Counted from the first letter of the stretch, positions 10,826 through 24,400 are shown. The stretch: 64,000 nt of DNA from Pseudisothecium myosuroides (GCA_951799445.1 OX637289.1:45670264-45734263), one strand, 5' to 3'. Notes: generated by a model from the letters alone, not told the origin. A program made the numbers and translations.

Positions 10826-11613
10826 ATGAAGAAGGATTCCTCAGAATGGTATACTGTTACATCAAGTGGTAAAGTGAAGTGCCAAGCATGCAGTTTGGAA
10901 TTTGCGAATCGAAAGTGCCGCATGTTGAGTCATTTGGGATATGCAGGGAAGAATGGTACTCGTGACACAGGAATAAGCCTATGTACGCGATTGACATCTG
11001 GAGTTCGAGCTCTTTTTCTTCGGTGTGATGGATCATTCCCACAGAGATTGGATCTTGAGAATGTAGATGGCCTACATCTTCTAATAGTCACAAATAGTAC
11101 GCCAAATGGAAAGGATTTAGACCGTTCAATTCAAAGGGACTCGTGCACAGCTCCTATTGAAACAGCTTGTTCAGCTTCGGGAATGAACCAAAACACAGAA
11201 TCCAGGAGCCAACAAGAAACTCCACCTTCTTCCATCAGTACGCCTTGTAGACAATGCCAGCTAACAGATGGTTTTGAAGAAGCTGGTAGACGCAATTTGA
11301 ATACGTTGTGGGCTAATTTTTTCTATTCAGCAAACATGCCGTTCGCGGTAACGAGAAGTGAAGTATTCAAAGAGGCAGTGAAGAGAATGGCTGAGTTCAA
11401 AAGGCCATACAACCCTCCTTCGTATAACGCTTTATGAACAAAATTGTTAGACCAAGTGAAGGGAGATATTGAGGTGAAATTGCACAAGCGGACAGAAAAT
11501 AGTATCCGAAAATTTGGTGCAACATTGTCTACTGATGGATGGAGCTCAGTTACAAATCAGCCATTGATAAATGTGATGCTCGTGTCTTCCGCAGGAGAAC
11601 AATTCTTGGGATC
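10826..11613 (+). pseudogene. hAT transposase, 5' part, copy 1 (truncated at unit junction)
   Basis: Starts MKKDSSEWYTVTSSGKVKC with a BED-type zinc-finger pattern (C..C, then H), a linker, then the start of a DUF659 domain with LSTDGWSS, where D at 11534-11536 matches the first catalytic Asp of hAT enzymes. A TGA at 11435-11437 interrupts the frame between finger and DUF659. At 11600-11602 the codon is CAA where copy 2 has TAA. The frame is cut at GGATCA by the start of unit 2 and ends a few codons into it. This copy lacks the second catalytic Asp and the dimerisation domain. Confidence 0.75.
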
Positions 11614-12464
11614 ATTGATAAAGAAAGTTTGAAGCAAATATCATTTTGTCTTTGATTTCATGAAAATCTGACCTACTGAACTGTAGCTGCCCAGATTTCA
11701 GCAGGGTCCCAAAAATGAAAAATGGCACTTCTGCAAGTGCAAACACAAAGATCTTGCAATCTACACGGTGGATTCTTTTCAAAAATTCTCCACGTCTTTT
11801 AAAACTAATATACTACAAGATCCTACGGTTAAGTAGGTTCAAAAATGTTTTTCTTCAGAAATTTGGTACTTGTATTACAAATGGCCGTTTTGGAGCATTT
11901 TAACATTTTTAATGAAAACATAATGAAGGACCTTTAGGGACTAATTTTTCTTATATTCATTCTTCATAATGGATTTCAATTCACTTGATAAAACTAACTT
12001 TGTTTGAATGTGGATTAGGTAAGTTGAATGACTCAATAGTGTTATGCTTGAGTGTCAGTCCATGAAGGTTCTCATAATCTCATTTGTACATTTGCACCAA
12101 TTTCCAGGTACAACAAATCACCATAAATCCATAAGTACATAGAATTTCACATTCCTAATTTCCTATTCACATACTAATTTTAAAATTTTAGAGTTGTACA
12201 CCGTATTGAATAAAAGTCCATGATTTATTGCAAAACTTCATTCAAAACATGAACACAATCAACACATTGATTGTGTAGGGCAATTTCTATGTAAAATATG
12301 TAGACAATAAGTACTACCGTACTCACAAAAAAGCTACAATCACATATAATCCATAGGATTTCCCTTCCTAACAAAATAGAACTCCATTGCAAACTACAAA
12401 AAGCGACTTCAAACCAATAGTACGAGCATCTTCAATATTTTCAATTGTACTATACTACTATACT

Positions 12465-13664
12465 TCATTCCGAGTCAGAACTGCTATCATCTTTTTGACT
12501 TTCTCGTGCAAAACCGGAGCCACCATGTGGCCCATATCCGCTTGATTGTCCTCCGGGGGCATAATTGCCATAGTAAGGCCCTCCAAAAGTTGGAGGTGGA
12601 ATTGGAGCATTTTCTTCAGACCCTGTAGTTCTTCCATGACTTGATCCACTATAAAATGAGCTTCCATGAGGCCCATACAAATCATGTCCTCCCGTTCCGT
12701 GATAATATTGTGAACCGCCGTATTCAGAACCACTGTAGTTTGGATAACTCGGGTTTCCATAGGGTCCTCCTGTTGTTGGATAATACTGCGATCCGCCATG
12801 TTGTAAACTCCTCAAGTCCACGTTCCTTGGGTCTAAGAAGCCTCCTCCGACATTTGGAAACTCTTCTGAGTCGTCTCGGAGGTCACGGTTGGACCGTGAA
12901 CTTCCTCCTCCATGTTGTGGGGGACCTGCATTTCGATGACGATGGGAATCATGTGATGATTCGTGGTGCCTACGTGGTGGACCGTAATCCTCTGTACTTC
13001 TCCTAAGCGCTTCTTGCATTTGATTCTCGTATTCTATGTTGTCACACTCGTCTCGACGTTCATGTCTTTCCGGAGGTGGAGGTGGCAATGGTAATGAAGC
13101 CTCCTCATCATCTTCACTATCACTGTCCTCTGCATCTCGCATTGGCCAAGCTGGTTTGCCGAATTGGCCACGATTAGACCAAGCTGGCAAAAAATCGCTT
13201 TCCTTTTTTCAATTGCTAAACACCACGGCTGAATGACAAGTCATTTTGGTCTCCTTGTTCATCCCTATCACCGTACGCCAGTCTACGTCTTTTTGCAATA
13301 CAATCTCCGCCCAAACCATAGCCATGGTAGAGTAGTTCATGATTTTGGGCTTCGAGGCACCTAGATTTGAAGCTGCCCAAATCTCTTCATATCTCTGTTT
13401 GAAATGTTCACTGCTGCACGTCTCCATAGGGCCTTCCCAACGCTTGACACTTCTCTCTAAGTCGTCACTCATTGGCCATAGTTTGGCAATGTGTGACATT
13501 TTGACATATTTTTTGCACATCGTGCAGTTCCAAACCTTCTTAGTCTCGTACTGCCATCCTTCCTTTGCCACATTGAACTCGTCAAAGTAGACATCCAAAT
13601 CGAATTCTTGAGGTTTTCCTTTCGTACTTTTCTTGAAAGGATTGGGAAGCCCTTTTGGAGGCAT
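12465..13664 (-). pseudogene. CKKYVKM-domain protein with Gly/Tyr/Ser-rich tail, copy 2
   Basis: Near-identical copy of the leftward gene. The N-terminal 151-residue segment is unchanged and the same TGA (13211-13209) separates it from the in-frame low-complexity tail. The tail differs at one residue near the C-terminus (V in copy 1, A here, in GSGF-V/A-RESQ). Because the copies agree almost perfectly, the stop predates the duplication or the two were recently homogenised. Function unknown; the tail is prion-like in composition, which could favour condensate formation, but that is an inference from composition alone. Confidence 0.6.
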
Positions 13665-13778
13665 GGTGTCGAAATGACAAGTTCACAAATCACAATCCAA
13701 TGTTTCACAATTTCACAGTTGTTTGCACTCGAAGTCGAAGGAGGCGCGCAGAGACAAATTGCCACTGGATCAGTCCAC

Positions 13779-13949
13779 TCCGCAAGGCAAACAACTGTGC
13801 GGACGGAGCCGTCCGCGGTCAAATATATAGCATCCGCCCGGGCGGACGTCGTTGTCCCGATCGGACGGCCCAAGCTGCGACCGCTTCGCATCGAACGGCC
13901 GACGATGAAGGACGGACGGGCGGACAGCCAGCGGGCGGACGGGCCAGAT
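13779..13949 (-). promoter_or_regulatory. GGACGG/CCGTCC array of leftward gene, copy 2
   Basis: Same GC-rich array and TATATA box as at 3196-3366; I saw no difference between the copies. Confidence 0.5.
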
Positions 13950-14027
13950 CGCCTTGGATTCCAATTTTAAATAAGGGTCGCCTAGGATTCCATAGTTCTT
14001 ATCAAACTTGTGAGGTTCAGAATCTAA

Positions 14028-14063
14028 GCCCTAAACCCTAAACCCTAAACCCTAAACCCTAAC
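14028..14063. repeat. Interstitial telomere-type repeat, copy 2
   Basis: Five CCCTAA(A) units, identical to those in unit 1. Confidence 0.9.
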
Positions 14064-14866
14064 GATTTCAGTCCTAAGCATTTTTTCAGAATTCATTAGT
14101 TCTCTTCTTTGATTGAAGTTTAGATTGAAAGGTAATGGAAGAAAAATTACAATTGAAACTCAAATGCAATTGAAATTTGTGAATTTCAATAAATTTCAAA
14201 TTTCAAATGCAAATACAACCTACAATCCTATTTGAATTGAATTGAAATGTAATGCAATGCACATACAATTCAAATTTAAATCACATTCACTTCTAATTCA
14301 ATAGAAATAAAAAATTCTAAAAACTTTTCATGAATTTGGATTTGTACTTTCCTATCATTTGAAAAAATGAAATGCACCGTGCAGTACAATTTCATTTAAA
14401 ATATGTATTACATTCCATTTTTATTGAAATTGATTCCAAAAATTGATAATCTTAATTTAAATGAAAGTTACATTCAACTAAGAATGAAATTACATTCACA
14501 TTCATATTCTATTTCATTTTCCGCCGCAAAATTGCACATGCAATTTAATTTGAATGCAAGGCAAATTGTATTGCAATTCAAGTGAATTTCCAATTCAATT
14601 TCGATTGAATTCCAATTTCTACGGAAATTCAATTCATGGACAATTCATTGCATTCAAGTTAAAAACTTAAAATTCATGAGAGCATCAGATTCATTTTGAA
14701 TTTTAATTGGAATGACTTTGTAAAATCAACTATACTTCGAATGGGTCGACAATGCAATTTAAACTAAAGTGGAATTGAAAAATGAATGATAAACCATTAT
14801 TAGGTAACACTATTTGGACCATAATGAATGAAATATATATGAAATTATGAATCAATCATTTGTCTA

Positions 14867-14930
14867 AAGATAATTTCATATTAGTGTTAAAGATAATTTC
14901 ATATTAGTGTTAAAGATAATTTCATATTAG
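14867..14930. repeat. 23-bp tandem repeat, copy 2
   Basis: Same 2.8-copy array as at 4284-4347. Confidence 0.85.
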
Positions 14931-16519
14931 AAATGAGCTCATAAGAGCTAGGAAGTAAAATTCTAAATGGATATGGTAAAAATTAGGTAACACTATTTGT
15001 ACCATAACACTAAATACCATCATTATTGTAGTGGGTTTAGGGTAACTATTTTAAGTAACTATTCAAGTAATGGAAATCGACGCTTTCTTCTAAAGTCCAC
15101 GGGGAATCGTCCAAAACTTAGAAGTCACAATCCTCATGAAGTTCAATCCAATGAGTGTGCAAGTTGGTTATGGATGTGAACTCTTATTTCTCTAGAACGG
15201 ATTTGTCATCGTGTCATGGGCTAAGCAATTTGTGGCTTCTTCAAATGTATTCTACTGTATGCTGAAATGAATCATTAATGTGTATTTGATTCCAAGGTCC
15301 ATTCTATTTGAGGCTCATTTCTAAAAGTCGTTCAGACGTTAATACCATAGATGCATCTTCATTATGGAGAACAATGGCAATTCAATAATTAGTTGTTGGT
15401 TCTTAATCATTAAATATAATTGTATACATGAAATAGAATATGCATTACCATTGAAGATTATTTTTAACAAAAACAAAAAATTTGGTATCAATTCCTAGTA
15501 CTTAAATCTTTTTTTCTTAAAAAAATCCAAATACAATATCTTTTAGTATGTTTGTTTTTTTTCCTTTAGAAAAATAAAATCCCACGTTCGTATTTCATAT
15601 TATTGTTGAATCTTTCCTTAGACAAATGATTGATTCATAATTTTATATATATTTCATTCATTATGGTCCAAATAGTGTTACCTAATAATGGTTTATCATT
15701 CATTTTCCAATTCCACTTCAATTTAAATTGCATTGTCGACCCATTCAAAGTATAGTTGATTTTACAAAGTCATTCCAATTAAAATTCAAAATGAATCTGA
15801 TGCTCTCATGAATTTTAAGTTTTTAACTTGAATGCAATGAATTGTCCATGAATTGAATTTCCGTAGAAATTGGAATTCAATCGAAATTGAATTGGAAATT
15901 CACTTGAATTGCAATACAATTTGCCTTGCATTCAAATTAAATTGCATGTGCAATTTTGTGGCGGTTTTAGGGAATAGAATATGAATGTGAATGTAATTTC
16001 ATTCTTAGTTGAATGTAACTTTCATTTAAATTAAGATTATCAATTTTTGGAATCAATTTCAATAAAAATGGAATGTAATACATATTTTAAATGAAATTGT
16101 ACTGCACGGTGCATTTCATTTTTTCAAATGATAGGAAAGTACAAATCCAAATTCATGAAAAGTTTTTAGAACTTTTTATTTCTATTGAATTAGAAGTGAA
16201 TGTGATTTAAATTTGAATTGTATGTGCATTGCATTACATTTCAATTCAATTCAAATAGGATTGTAGGTTGTATTTGCATTTGAAATTTGAAATTTATTGA
16301 AATTCACAAACTTCAATTGCATTTGAGTTTCAATTGTAATTTTTCTTCCATTACCTTTCAATCTAAACTTCAATCAAAGAAGAGAACTAATGAATTCTGA
16401 AAAAATACTTAGGACTGAAATCGTTAAGATTTAGGGTTTAGGGCTTAGATTTTGAACCTCACAAGTTTGATAAGAACAATGGAATCCTAGGCGACCCTTA
16501 ATTAAAATTGGAATCCAAG

Positions 16520-16800
16520 GCGGTCTAGGTCGTCCGCCCGTTGGTCCGCCCCCCCCCCGCCCCCCGCCCGCCCCCGTCCTCCTCATCCGTTGGTCTGTCC
16601 GCGGGTCCGCCGCGACCGCCCCCCGTCCTCCCCGTCCGCCCGCCGTCTGCCTGTCCGCGGGACCGTCCGCCCGTTTGCTGCGGAGGTCCGTCCGCCCGTC
16701 CGCCGATTCGGGCTAGGTCCGTGTCGTCCGGATTAGCTTCGGGGGAGGGTACTTTTTAGGTCTGGGAGCGGACGGCTATATGAGCGGACGGCCACTATCT
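16520..16800 (+). promoter_or_regulatory. CCGTCC array and TATA of RING gene, copy 2
   Basis: Longer and rearranged version of the unit 1 array, with a C-rich run and extra GTCCGCC repeats, ending in the same CTATATG box (16776-16782) between GGACGG motifs. The array length differs between copies, as expected for a simple-sequence region. Confidence 0.5.
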
Positions 16801-17081
16801 TTCTCCTCACTTCCACTCTCCCATTGAGGAAACAAGCCACGTTGGATGTGCTATTGTTGCTTCACCGCGCTAGTTGCTCCTATTTGGTGGAGAGTTGGGG
16901 TCAATTATCTTTTTCCGATACACGGTTTGGCCTTTACGACTTCATCACTTTGACACGCTCGAAGATATTGACACGCGTTCTTAGTATTTGGTGAACATAT
17001 CAAGACTTCAAGACTTTGACAATTACAATTTCAATTTCATAGTCAACAGTCATCACTCGACAATCAAAACATTCAGTAGTT

Positions 17082-20000
17082 ATGGCAATAGAAAATACTG
17101 GTGCAGCTGAAAGCAGCAAGAAATCCAAACCTAAAGGGGTTGGTCAGCAGTTGCGGTATGATATTTTGGTGAACGACAATATTAGAGCGGAGGACGGTTG
17201 GGAGAAGGAAGACGCAGACTACTGGTCTTTTAAATTGTGCAAGAAATATGTGAAGATGTATCACATTGGGAAGTTGTGGTCTAAAGATTGTCATGCTCTT
17301 CACACGAAGGAGTACTGTTTTAAACCAGGAAGTTGCTTGAATGATCATTTGTGCATCGCTCGATGGAGGTATGGCGTGCTCTTTTTGGAGACAAGGGTAT
17401 GAGCAAGGGCAAAATAAACTACAGTTTGGCATGCATGGTTTATGCTGAACTTGTGTTGGCTCGCAAGGTGGCGTGGAACACGTATCCTAAGACATCGGCA
17501 GCACCATTGCAACTGCCCTTCTATCAAAAAGATATTCCGGATACGTTTGTATCAAATGTCAAACTTCCTGAAGCTCGTGGTACGTCAAAAAATGCAACAG
17601 AACAAGTACCTAGTGCCGTTCAAACGGAAAAGCAGAATGTAGAAGTTACAACGCAAATAAAAAGAGCCACTACTTCCATCCAATGAAGCAAAGGCCAAGT
17701 CAAATGATCCAGCGAAAGAACAAGACATTCCATTTCAAATCGAAGTGGATGGTATGAAAGGCATCAGAGGAAAAAGTAACGCTGAAGGTGAAACCAGCCA
17801 AAATGTTACTACGCACGAGTGGCACAACGCGTTTAGGGTTGTATATGCAAAAGGAGTTGTGGCGGATGCTCCAACATCATCTATGAATCCTGTACCAAAC
17901 GTATCAAATCCAGTGCAGGAAACTTGTATATTTCAGGAGGATCGTCTTCGAAATGAAGAAGATTCAACGGCGCCTTTTGACATTTCCGAGGAAGAGGTTC
18001 CCGTCAAAGAACTGGAGAGGGCAACCGATGCAATCACTAATCTTCTAGAGAGCAATGCCCTGGGGGACATTACTACCAAAGAAGATTATGAGGACAAGAA
18101 CCAAAGACAGAGTCCATCCCCGAGGCAAATGCATACAATGTTGCCTTCGGAAGAGCCACCCATTCATATCGTTGTCAATAATGAGGAAGGGATGCCTTCT
18201 CCATTCTTTCATCCAGTGTTGAATTTGTTGGATCGTGAAGATCTTGAGAGATTACGCCAGATTCCTCCAGTACGAGAAATGGAGAACTTCGTAGAGTGTA
18301 CTCTTCGATGGCAAAAAACTAAAATCGGCCCAGCCGGTTTCGCCGTTGTAAATGAAACTTGTATTGAAGAGGAAAGGGACAGTTTGATGGAAGGGGGAGA
18401 AGGGCACTCCAAGTCACGCTTTTCTAAAATGGACTTTAAAGACATGTTTAAAAGCGCTTTATCTCTATCATGTAGAGCTAGACTTGTGGCTGAATGCACA
18501 CCTGCCCTTGAGGCAATTGTGGATTCCTTCTCTCAAATCATGCCACAGATTATGCATGGTGCACTGGCTTTCAGGAAGTTTGTTGATTTCGCAAACGAAC
18601 TGCAGGATAATAGGGTGAAAGACCTAAACAACTTATGTGACCTTGAAAAGAAGGTTATAGAGCTTACAAAAGTGTCTTATGCAAAGGAAGACCATGACGA
18701 GTTGAAGGAAAAGTATATGGCATTGCAGAAAGAACATGAGGAACGTAAGCAACAATATGAGAGGGAGCGGCTCAAAAATGAGAAATTGAAGGTCCAAAAT
18801 TTGCAGTTGACAAAGAACTGCAAGACATTCGAGGGGACGTTATGTGAGCACCGGGAGATGTTACAGAAATTACAAAACAAAAAGACATGTGAACATTGCA
18901 AGGGCTCATGGAAGGAAAGTGAACGGACTGAACATAGTGATCGACTTTTTCTTCCGCTCGAGAAGGGCAAAGCCGTGGACGAGACAACAAAAGTTGCAGA
19001 GGTCATTGAGAGCCATCACGCTATCCTTCCTCTCTCTCTCTTGCCCTTGACATTGTTGAGAAGGGCAAAGCCGTGGACGAGAGCACAAAAGTTAAAGTGG
19101 CTGTTGAAAGTTTGGAACCTGAGCCTCTTCTCTTATTGGAAGGCTCTAAATCCACGCAACCGGTCGACCCTATTGTCGACAACTTAAAGCAACAATTGGA
19201 CTTGGCAATTCAAGAGAAGAATGAAGCGGAGTCTTTAATGAGACGAATGGAAAAAGTAGGAGTTCTAAGCAATATCCTTCCAAAAGGTTTAGGAGACTTG
19301 CGTTGGATGTTTTGGGCGAGGCAACTACAAGATCCTGCACGCGTGTCCTCTCAACTCATGAGTGGGCTCCTCACGTATGCAATGGAGTCGGACAAAACAT
19401 ACAATCACGTGGAGAGCTCTTATTTGCGTCTCAAGAAGAAGATGGAGGATGAAAGAGCAAATCCTTATGTGCAGGTTACGGTTCAGGGAGACATGGATCA
19501 AATGTTTGAGCGCCTAAACCACGGCAAATCCTATCATTCCGAGGACATCAATAAGGCCAAAGAAGTGGAAGAAGGATGGGTAGTTCACAACACATTGTCT
19601 GCTCACATATTTGATGAGGAAAAGACACTTGTGCTTGGCAGTAATCCTAATGATTTCCTGTTGAAAGGGAAGTGTTGTCTTTGCCAAAATTGTTTTGGGC
19701 CCGAAGGATGTTTAACTTTGGGCCCATGTGGCCATTCTTTCCATATTCTTTGTATCCAAAAGGCTGCAACGTATGCCGCCCGTTGTTCCATGTGCCGTAT
19801 TCCTTTGGCTACAAGACTTTTTGAAATGCTAGGGATTTCGATTCTGATGCCACCGGATCACGAGTACAATCGATGGAACCTTCCCCTTGACCAAGCGCCA
19901 TACAAATTCCAAAACTATTTGCATTGGGGAAAAGCAATTGATTGGGATTCTACCCTAAGCATATATGGGTTGATTAACCCCGAGGTTATTCCAATGGATA

Positions 20001-20752
20001 AGTATTTTTGGATGACGCGGGACGTGGAAGTGGAGTTGCGTGCCTTTGGAATTCCGATGCTTGAGTCTCGAGAATTATTCTGCCGTAGCATGGGAGGACA
20101 TTGGAGCATCGAATACAATAAATTCTTTCGATTTCCCAAGGCGGAATGGAAGAAAGATGAGACCGATGACCGTTTGGTAAAGGTAGAACGCGACCTTGAA
20201 GTCATTGTGCAATATTAGAGGTACAACCATGATTTGATAGGACGGGCCCTCGTTTTATCAAAGTTAGAAGAAGCAGCAAAGGTGCGTTCCAGAGTGGACT
20301 TGGATCAAATATTAACGCAAGACCATAAAATGGAAGATGTTGCTCGAGCATTCGATAGGAGGATGGATGATGTTATTGCGAAGTGGAAGAATTATCTAGG
20401 GGGGGAAAATGCAAGTGGCAATCTCAATCAATTCTATGTGAGAAACGAGGACGAGGAAATTCAAAAACTTCTGCAAGAAGTAGATTCTACTATCCGGACT
20501 TTGAAGGCGCGTGAAGTGGAGTTTTCTCCGAAGCGCAAAAACAAACGGAAGATTACAGAAGAAGATGACCACTCTCCAAAAACAAAAAGACAATTTGAGA
20601 GGGTTGATATGGAAGTAGGAGCTTCCCGTGAACTTCAGAATTGCCTTCAACAAGGGAGTCCTCAACTAATACCTCGTCGAACAAGTAGAAGACTCATGGA
20701 GAGGGAGGGGACATCTTGTGATACGGAAGACAATAATGGTGCCAGAATGTAA
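17082..20752 (+). pseudogene. CKKYVKM-domain / coiled-coil / RING-finger protein, copy 2
   Basis: Same architecture as copy 1 but with different damage. There is a one-base deletion between 17350 and 17351 (ATTTGTGC for ATTTCGTGC), a 2-bp net loss in an A-rich stretch near 17650-17670, and a 2-bp CT expansion near 19030-19040. The TAG at 20216-20218 before the basic tail is shared with copy 1. The site corresponding to the first TAG of copy 1 is CAG here. The RING residues (CCLCQNC..CGHSFHILC..CSMC) are intact. Many amino-acid differences from copy 1 are seen in the C-terminal third, unlike the near-identical leftward gene. Confidence 0.65.
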
Positions 20753-21465
20753 TAGAAAAATGTTTCATTTTTGACTATAAACCTACATTAGTACTAATAG
20801 AAGATTACTAAGTAGTATAGGCTTTATTACTTTTGTTTGCACTCTAAGTATGGCATTTTTTCAGTTTTTGTCGTTTTTGAATCGCGCATATCATAACTTC
20901 TTTATAATTAGTATAGGTTTGCCTCCCAAAAAAATATTTTTATTGTCTTATTCATATATTAATATATATATTTTTATGTATTTTTTGGCCTTCTTTGTTG
21001 ATGATGTTCACTTCATTTGTGCTGTGTTTGGCACAATGATTTTTTGGTTTGTATAATAGTATAATACTGTGTTTCTCTTGTATTCACTGTCATGATTTTA
21101 TGAGAAAAAGAAAAATGAATCCTATCTGTCCGTCCACCCGCTCGCCCACCCGTTCGTTGGGGCTTCTTCCAACGGTTAGTTTGATTTCAGCAACTCAAAC
21201 ATAGAAGAGCAAGGAAGAAGGTAGTTGAAATCACTCCTGTTAACTTGAATGCTAAGATTTCCAAGGGCTAGAGCTACATTTCTTGTGTCTCTTGCTTGGT
21301 AATGCATAGTTCAGTGAATAGGAGGGCTTTGGTTTCCAAGGCTTCATGCAATACTTTTATTTGATACATGATACAATGATACATGATGATTTGAATGCAC
21401 ATGTATTTTAAAGTCTGAGCGAATATTGGTAATTTCAAAGTGGAAATGGGAAGAAGCTTTTCACA
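20753..21465 (+). promoter_or_regulatory. Spacer with CCGTCC cluster upstream of transposase gene, copy 2
   Basis: AT-rich 3' region of the RING gene. At 21125-21160 lies a short cluster (GTCCGTCCACCCGCTCGCCC) at the same place as in unit 1 but with different internal sequence. Confidence 0.4.
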
Positions 21466-24400
21466 ATGAAGAAGGATTCCTCAGAATGGTATACTGTTAC
21501 ATCAAGTGGTAAAGTGAAGTGCCAAGCATGCAGTTTGGAATTTGCGAATCGAAAGTGCCGCATGTTGAGTCATTTGGGATATGAAGGGAAGAATGGTACT
21601 CGTGACACAGGAATAAGCCTATGTACGCGATTGACATCTGGAGTTCGAGCTCTTTTTCTTCGGTGTGATGGATCATATTCACAGAGATTGGATCTTGAGA
21701 ATGTAGATGGCCAACATCTTCCAATAGTCACAAATAGTACGCCAAATGGAAAGGATTCAGACCGTTCAACTCAAAAGGACTCGTGCACAGCTCCCATTGA
21801 AACAGCTCGTTCAGCTTCGGGAATGAACCAAAACACAGAATCCAGGAGCCAACAAGAAACTCCACCTTCTTCCATCAGTACGCCTTGTAGACAATGCCAG
21901 CTAACAGATGGTTTTGAAGAAGCTGGTAGACGCAATTTGAATACGTTGTGGGCTAATTTTTTCTATTCAACAAACATACCGTTCGCGACAGCGAGAAGTG
22001 AAGTATTCAAAGAGGCAGTGAAAAGAACGGCTGAGTTCAAAAGGCCATACAGCCTTCCTTTGTATAATGCTTTATGAACAAAATTGTTAGACCAAGTGAA
22101 GGGAGATATTGAGGTGAAATTGCACAAGCGGACAGAAAATAGTATCCGAAAATTTGGTGCAACATTGTCTACTAATGGATGGAGCTCAGTTACAAATCAG
22201 CCATTGATAAATGTGATGCTCGTGTCTTCCGCAGGAGAATAATTCTTGGGATCAGTGGATACAAGTGGGTTTGAAAAAAATGCAGAGTATTTGGCAACTA
22301 TTTTGGACACATTTATACAGAAGGTAGGGCCTCAAAATGTGGTGCAAATAACCTCGGATAATGCTCCTGTGAATCCTAAAGCCGTGCAAATTATAACGAA
22401 GAAGTATCTGCACATTTTTTTCCAAGGGTGCGTGGTCCACGCCTTGAATTTGTTGCTTAAAGATTGGGGCAACAAAGGGTGGATAGGGAATTTGGTTAAT
22501 GAAGCACAGATGGTGCTTAAGTTTTTTAGAAAGCGACACATGCCGCTTGTACTATTTCGTACTTACGAAAATGAATTGAGCTTGTTCATGACGGGGGAAA
22601 CAAGATTTGCCTCCAATTTCATTGCATTGAAGCGCTTGCTGAAGGTGAAGAGTGCATTAAAACAAAGTGTGATTGACCCGCGTTGGGATACATACCTGAG
22701 GACCTTGTCGGACAAAAAAGGCAATAGTCGTACAAAGTCTCAACTTGTGAAGAGGATACTGAACAACTCTGAATTCTGGATGAATTGCAAGAATTTGGTT
22801 GAAGTGCTGGGTCCTGTTGTTTATGGCCTCCGTGATCTAAATGCAAAGACACCATGCACGGGCAAGGTTCTACATATTATGCAGAAAATGCGGAAACATG
22901 TGTTGGATATAGATAATCCACCTTTTCGCTTGACCAAGGAAGAAGTGAAATCACTGCAGCAGGCATTCCAGAATCGATGGGAATTAGTGGAGAATGATCT
23001 CATATATGCTAGGACTCTTTTAAACCCATATCTTCTCTACGACACAGAGTTAGCCGATGATGATCATGCAATTGACGCATGCAAGAACGTATTCAGGCGA
23101 ATACGTAAACTTGGAGAGTACGCTGACGTTGTCAAAGAGTTCATGGCTTTTCGACATCGAGAGCCTCCTTTTTACAACATGTTAGATCCAAGTGAGTCCA
23201 AATTATCAGCGCACGCTTGGTGGGATTTTGAAGGAGTATGCGGGAAACTCATTGCTCCAATTGCGAGGAGAATATTGGGGCAATTTGTATCTTCATCTGC
23301 ATGTGAACGCAATTGGAGTAGTTATTCTTTTGTTCACAACAAATCTCGTAACAAGTTAAAAACAAAGAGAGACATGGATTTGGTGTATGTGTACACAAAT
23401 TCAAGAATCTTGTCCGCATCAAAGGAGAGAGATGAGAAGGAGTGGTACCATAAGAATGCGAAGTTGGAAAAATCCGAGGGGCCTATTGGTGACGACGACA
23501 GCAGTGATGATGATGATGATTTTCTGGAAGGAAATATTGTCAATCACGTCTATGACGAAGAACGTGAAGACATGGAGCAATCGAAAGATGAACAAGGAAG
23601 AAGTGATGCGGACCTTCTAGATGACGTACGCCACGATGTGAGTGGACACATGCACAATGATAATGTGATCAACAATAATGGAAACGAGTATGATTTCCCT
23701 GTAGAGGATGGTCACTGTGAGAGTAATGAAGAGATACCTTCCATAGCAAAATTTCTAGATGGAAGCCGCCTTCTAAGCACCAAATCGCTTTTGGCAAACA
23801 AGGAGGACACCAATGTTACACTAGCAACTGAAATTGGGATTACGGTTGTAGCTAGTACGTCTGAAAGAGGGGTGGTGCTTAATACGAAAAAGTCACCATT
23901 GGCGGCAGTGGCCCATTTAGAAGAAAATGACGAACGAAAAGATGAAGACCAAATGAATGTGGACAATACAATATTGGAGTCTGGAGGAAGATTGAGGAGC
24001 AATCGTACTGAGGAACAAAGTATCGTGGATCCTACCACGCAACTACCGGTGAACAATGTAGTTTCACAGTTGATAGAAAGCGGAAGCCCGAACATGCTAC
24101 ACACTAGTAAAGGCATGAAAAAAAGCATGCCAAGCACCCTAAAATCGCCACGTAGGAATCATCCAGCACCTCCACAAGTACTATTCTGTACAAAAAGTAC
24201 CACTGTATTAGGTTCAAGAAGTTCTGAATCTGAAATGCGGACTTCCAACATATCTTCAAGCTGTATTCATGAAGATAATGTGACATTAGATGCCGTGTTC
24301 AAGAAAAGAGGTTTCCCACTTCAATCATCTATGAAGCCATCAAACGTGAAATTGAAATCTTTGAATGAAGTACATGGATGCAGCACCGAGGGGCAACAAA

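Larger units (their letters stand above)
1029..11613 (+). repeat. 10.58-kb tandem unit, copy 1 of composite hAT-type element
   Basis: The sequence from 1029 recurs from 11612 with a constant offset of 10,583 bp through the first ~4.8 kb; small indels then shift the offset to about 10,660. The unit contains the leftward CKKYVKM gene, the central palindrome, the rightward RING gene and the 5' part of the transposase gene. Its end at GGATCA joins the start of copy 2 with the shared triplet TCA, so the transposase reading frame is broken there. Unit 1 left of about 5.83 kb looks almost identical to unit 2, while the right half carries many substitutions and indels. Confidence 0.9.
13928..16530. 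repeat. 2.6-kb foldback, copy 2
   Basis: Arms 13928-14868 and about 15617-16530. The left arm, loop and most of the right arm match copy 1; the right arm starts to diverge from copy 1 near 16413 (ATCGTTAAGATTTAGGG versus ATTGTTAAGGTTTAGGG). Confidence 0.9.
11612..22254 (+). repeat. 10.6-kb tandem unit, copy 2
   Basis: Second copy of the unit. Unlike copy 1, at its right edge the transposase continues (GGATCA followed by GTGGATACA), so this copy joins to the 3' half of the transposase and the element's right end. One difference from copy 1 in the leftward gene is A at 1925 versus G at 12508. The stretch 11614-12464, downstream of the leftward gene, is AT-rich with no gene seen. Confidence 0.9.

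Noticed and set aside
7450..22242. Reassigned nuclear genetic code (TAG/TAA as Gln), as in some green algae
   Set aside because: Copy comparison shows TAG versus CAG and TAA versus CAA as simple mutations, and 860 codons of transposase contain no TAA or TAG.
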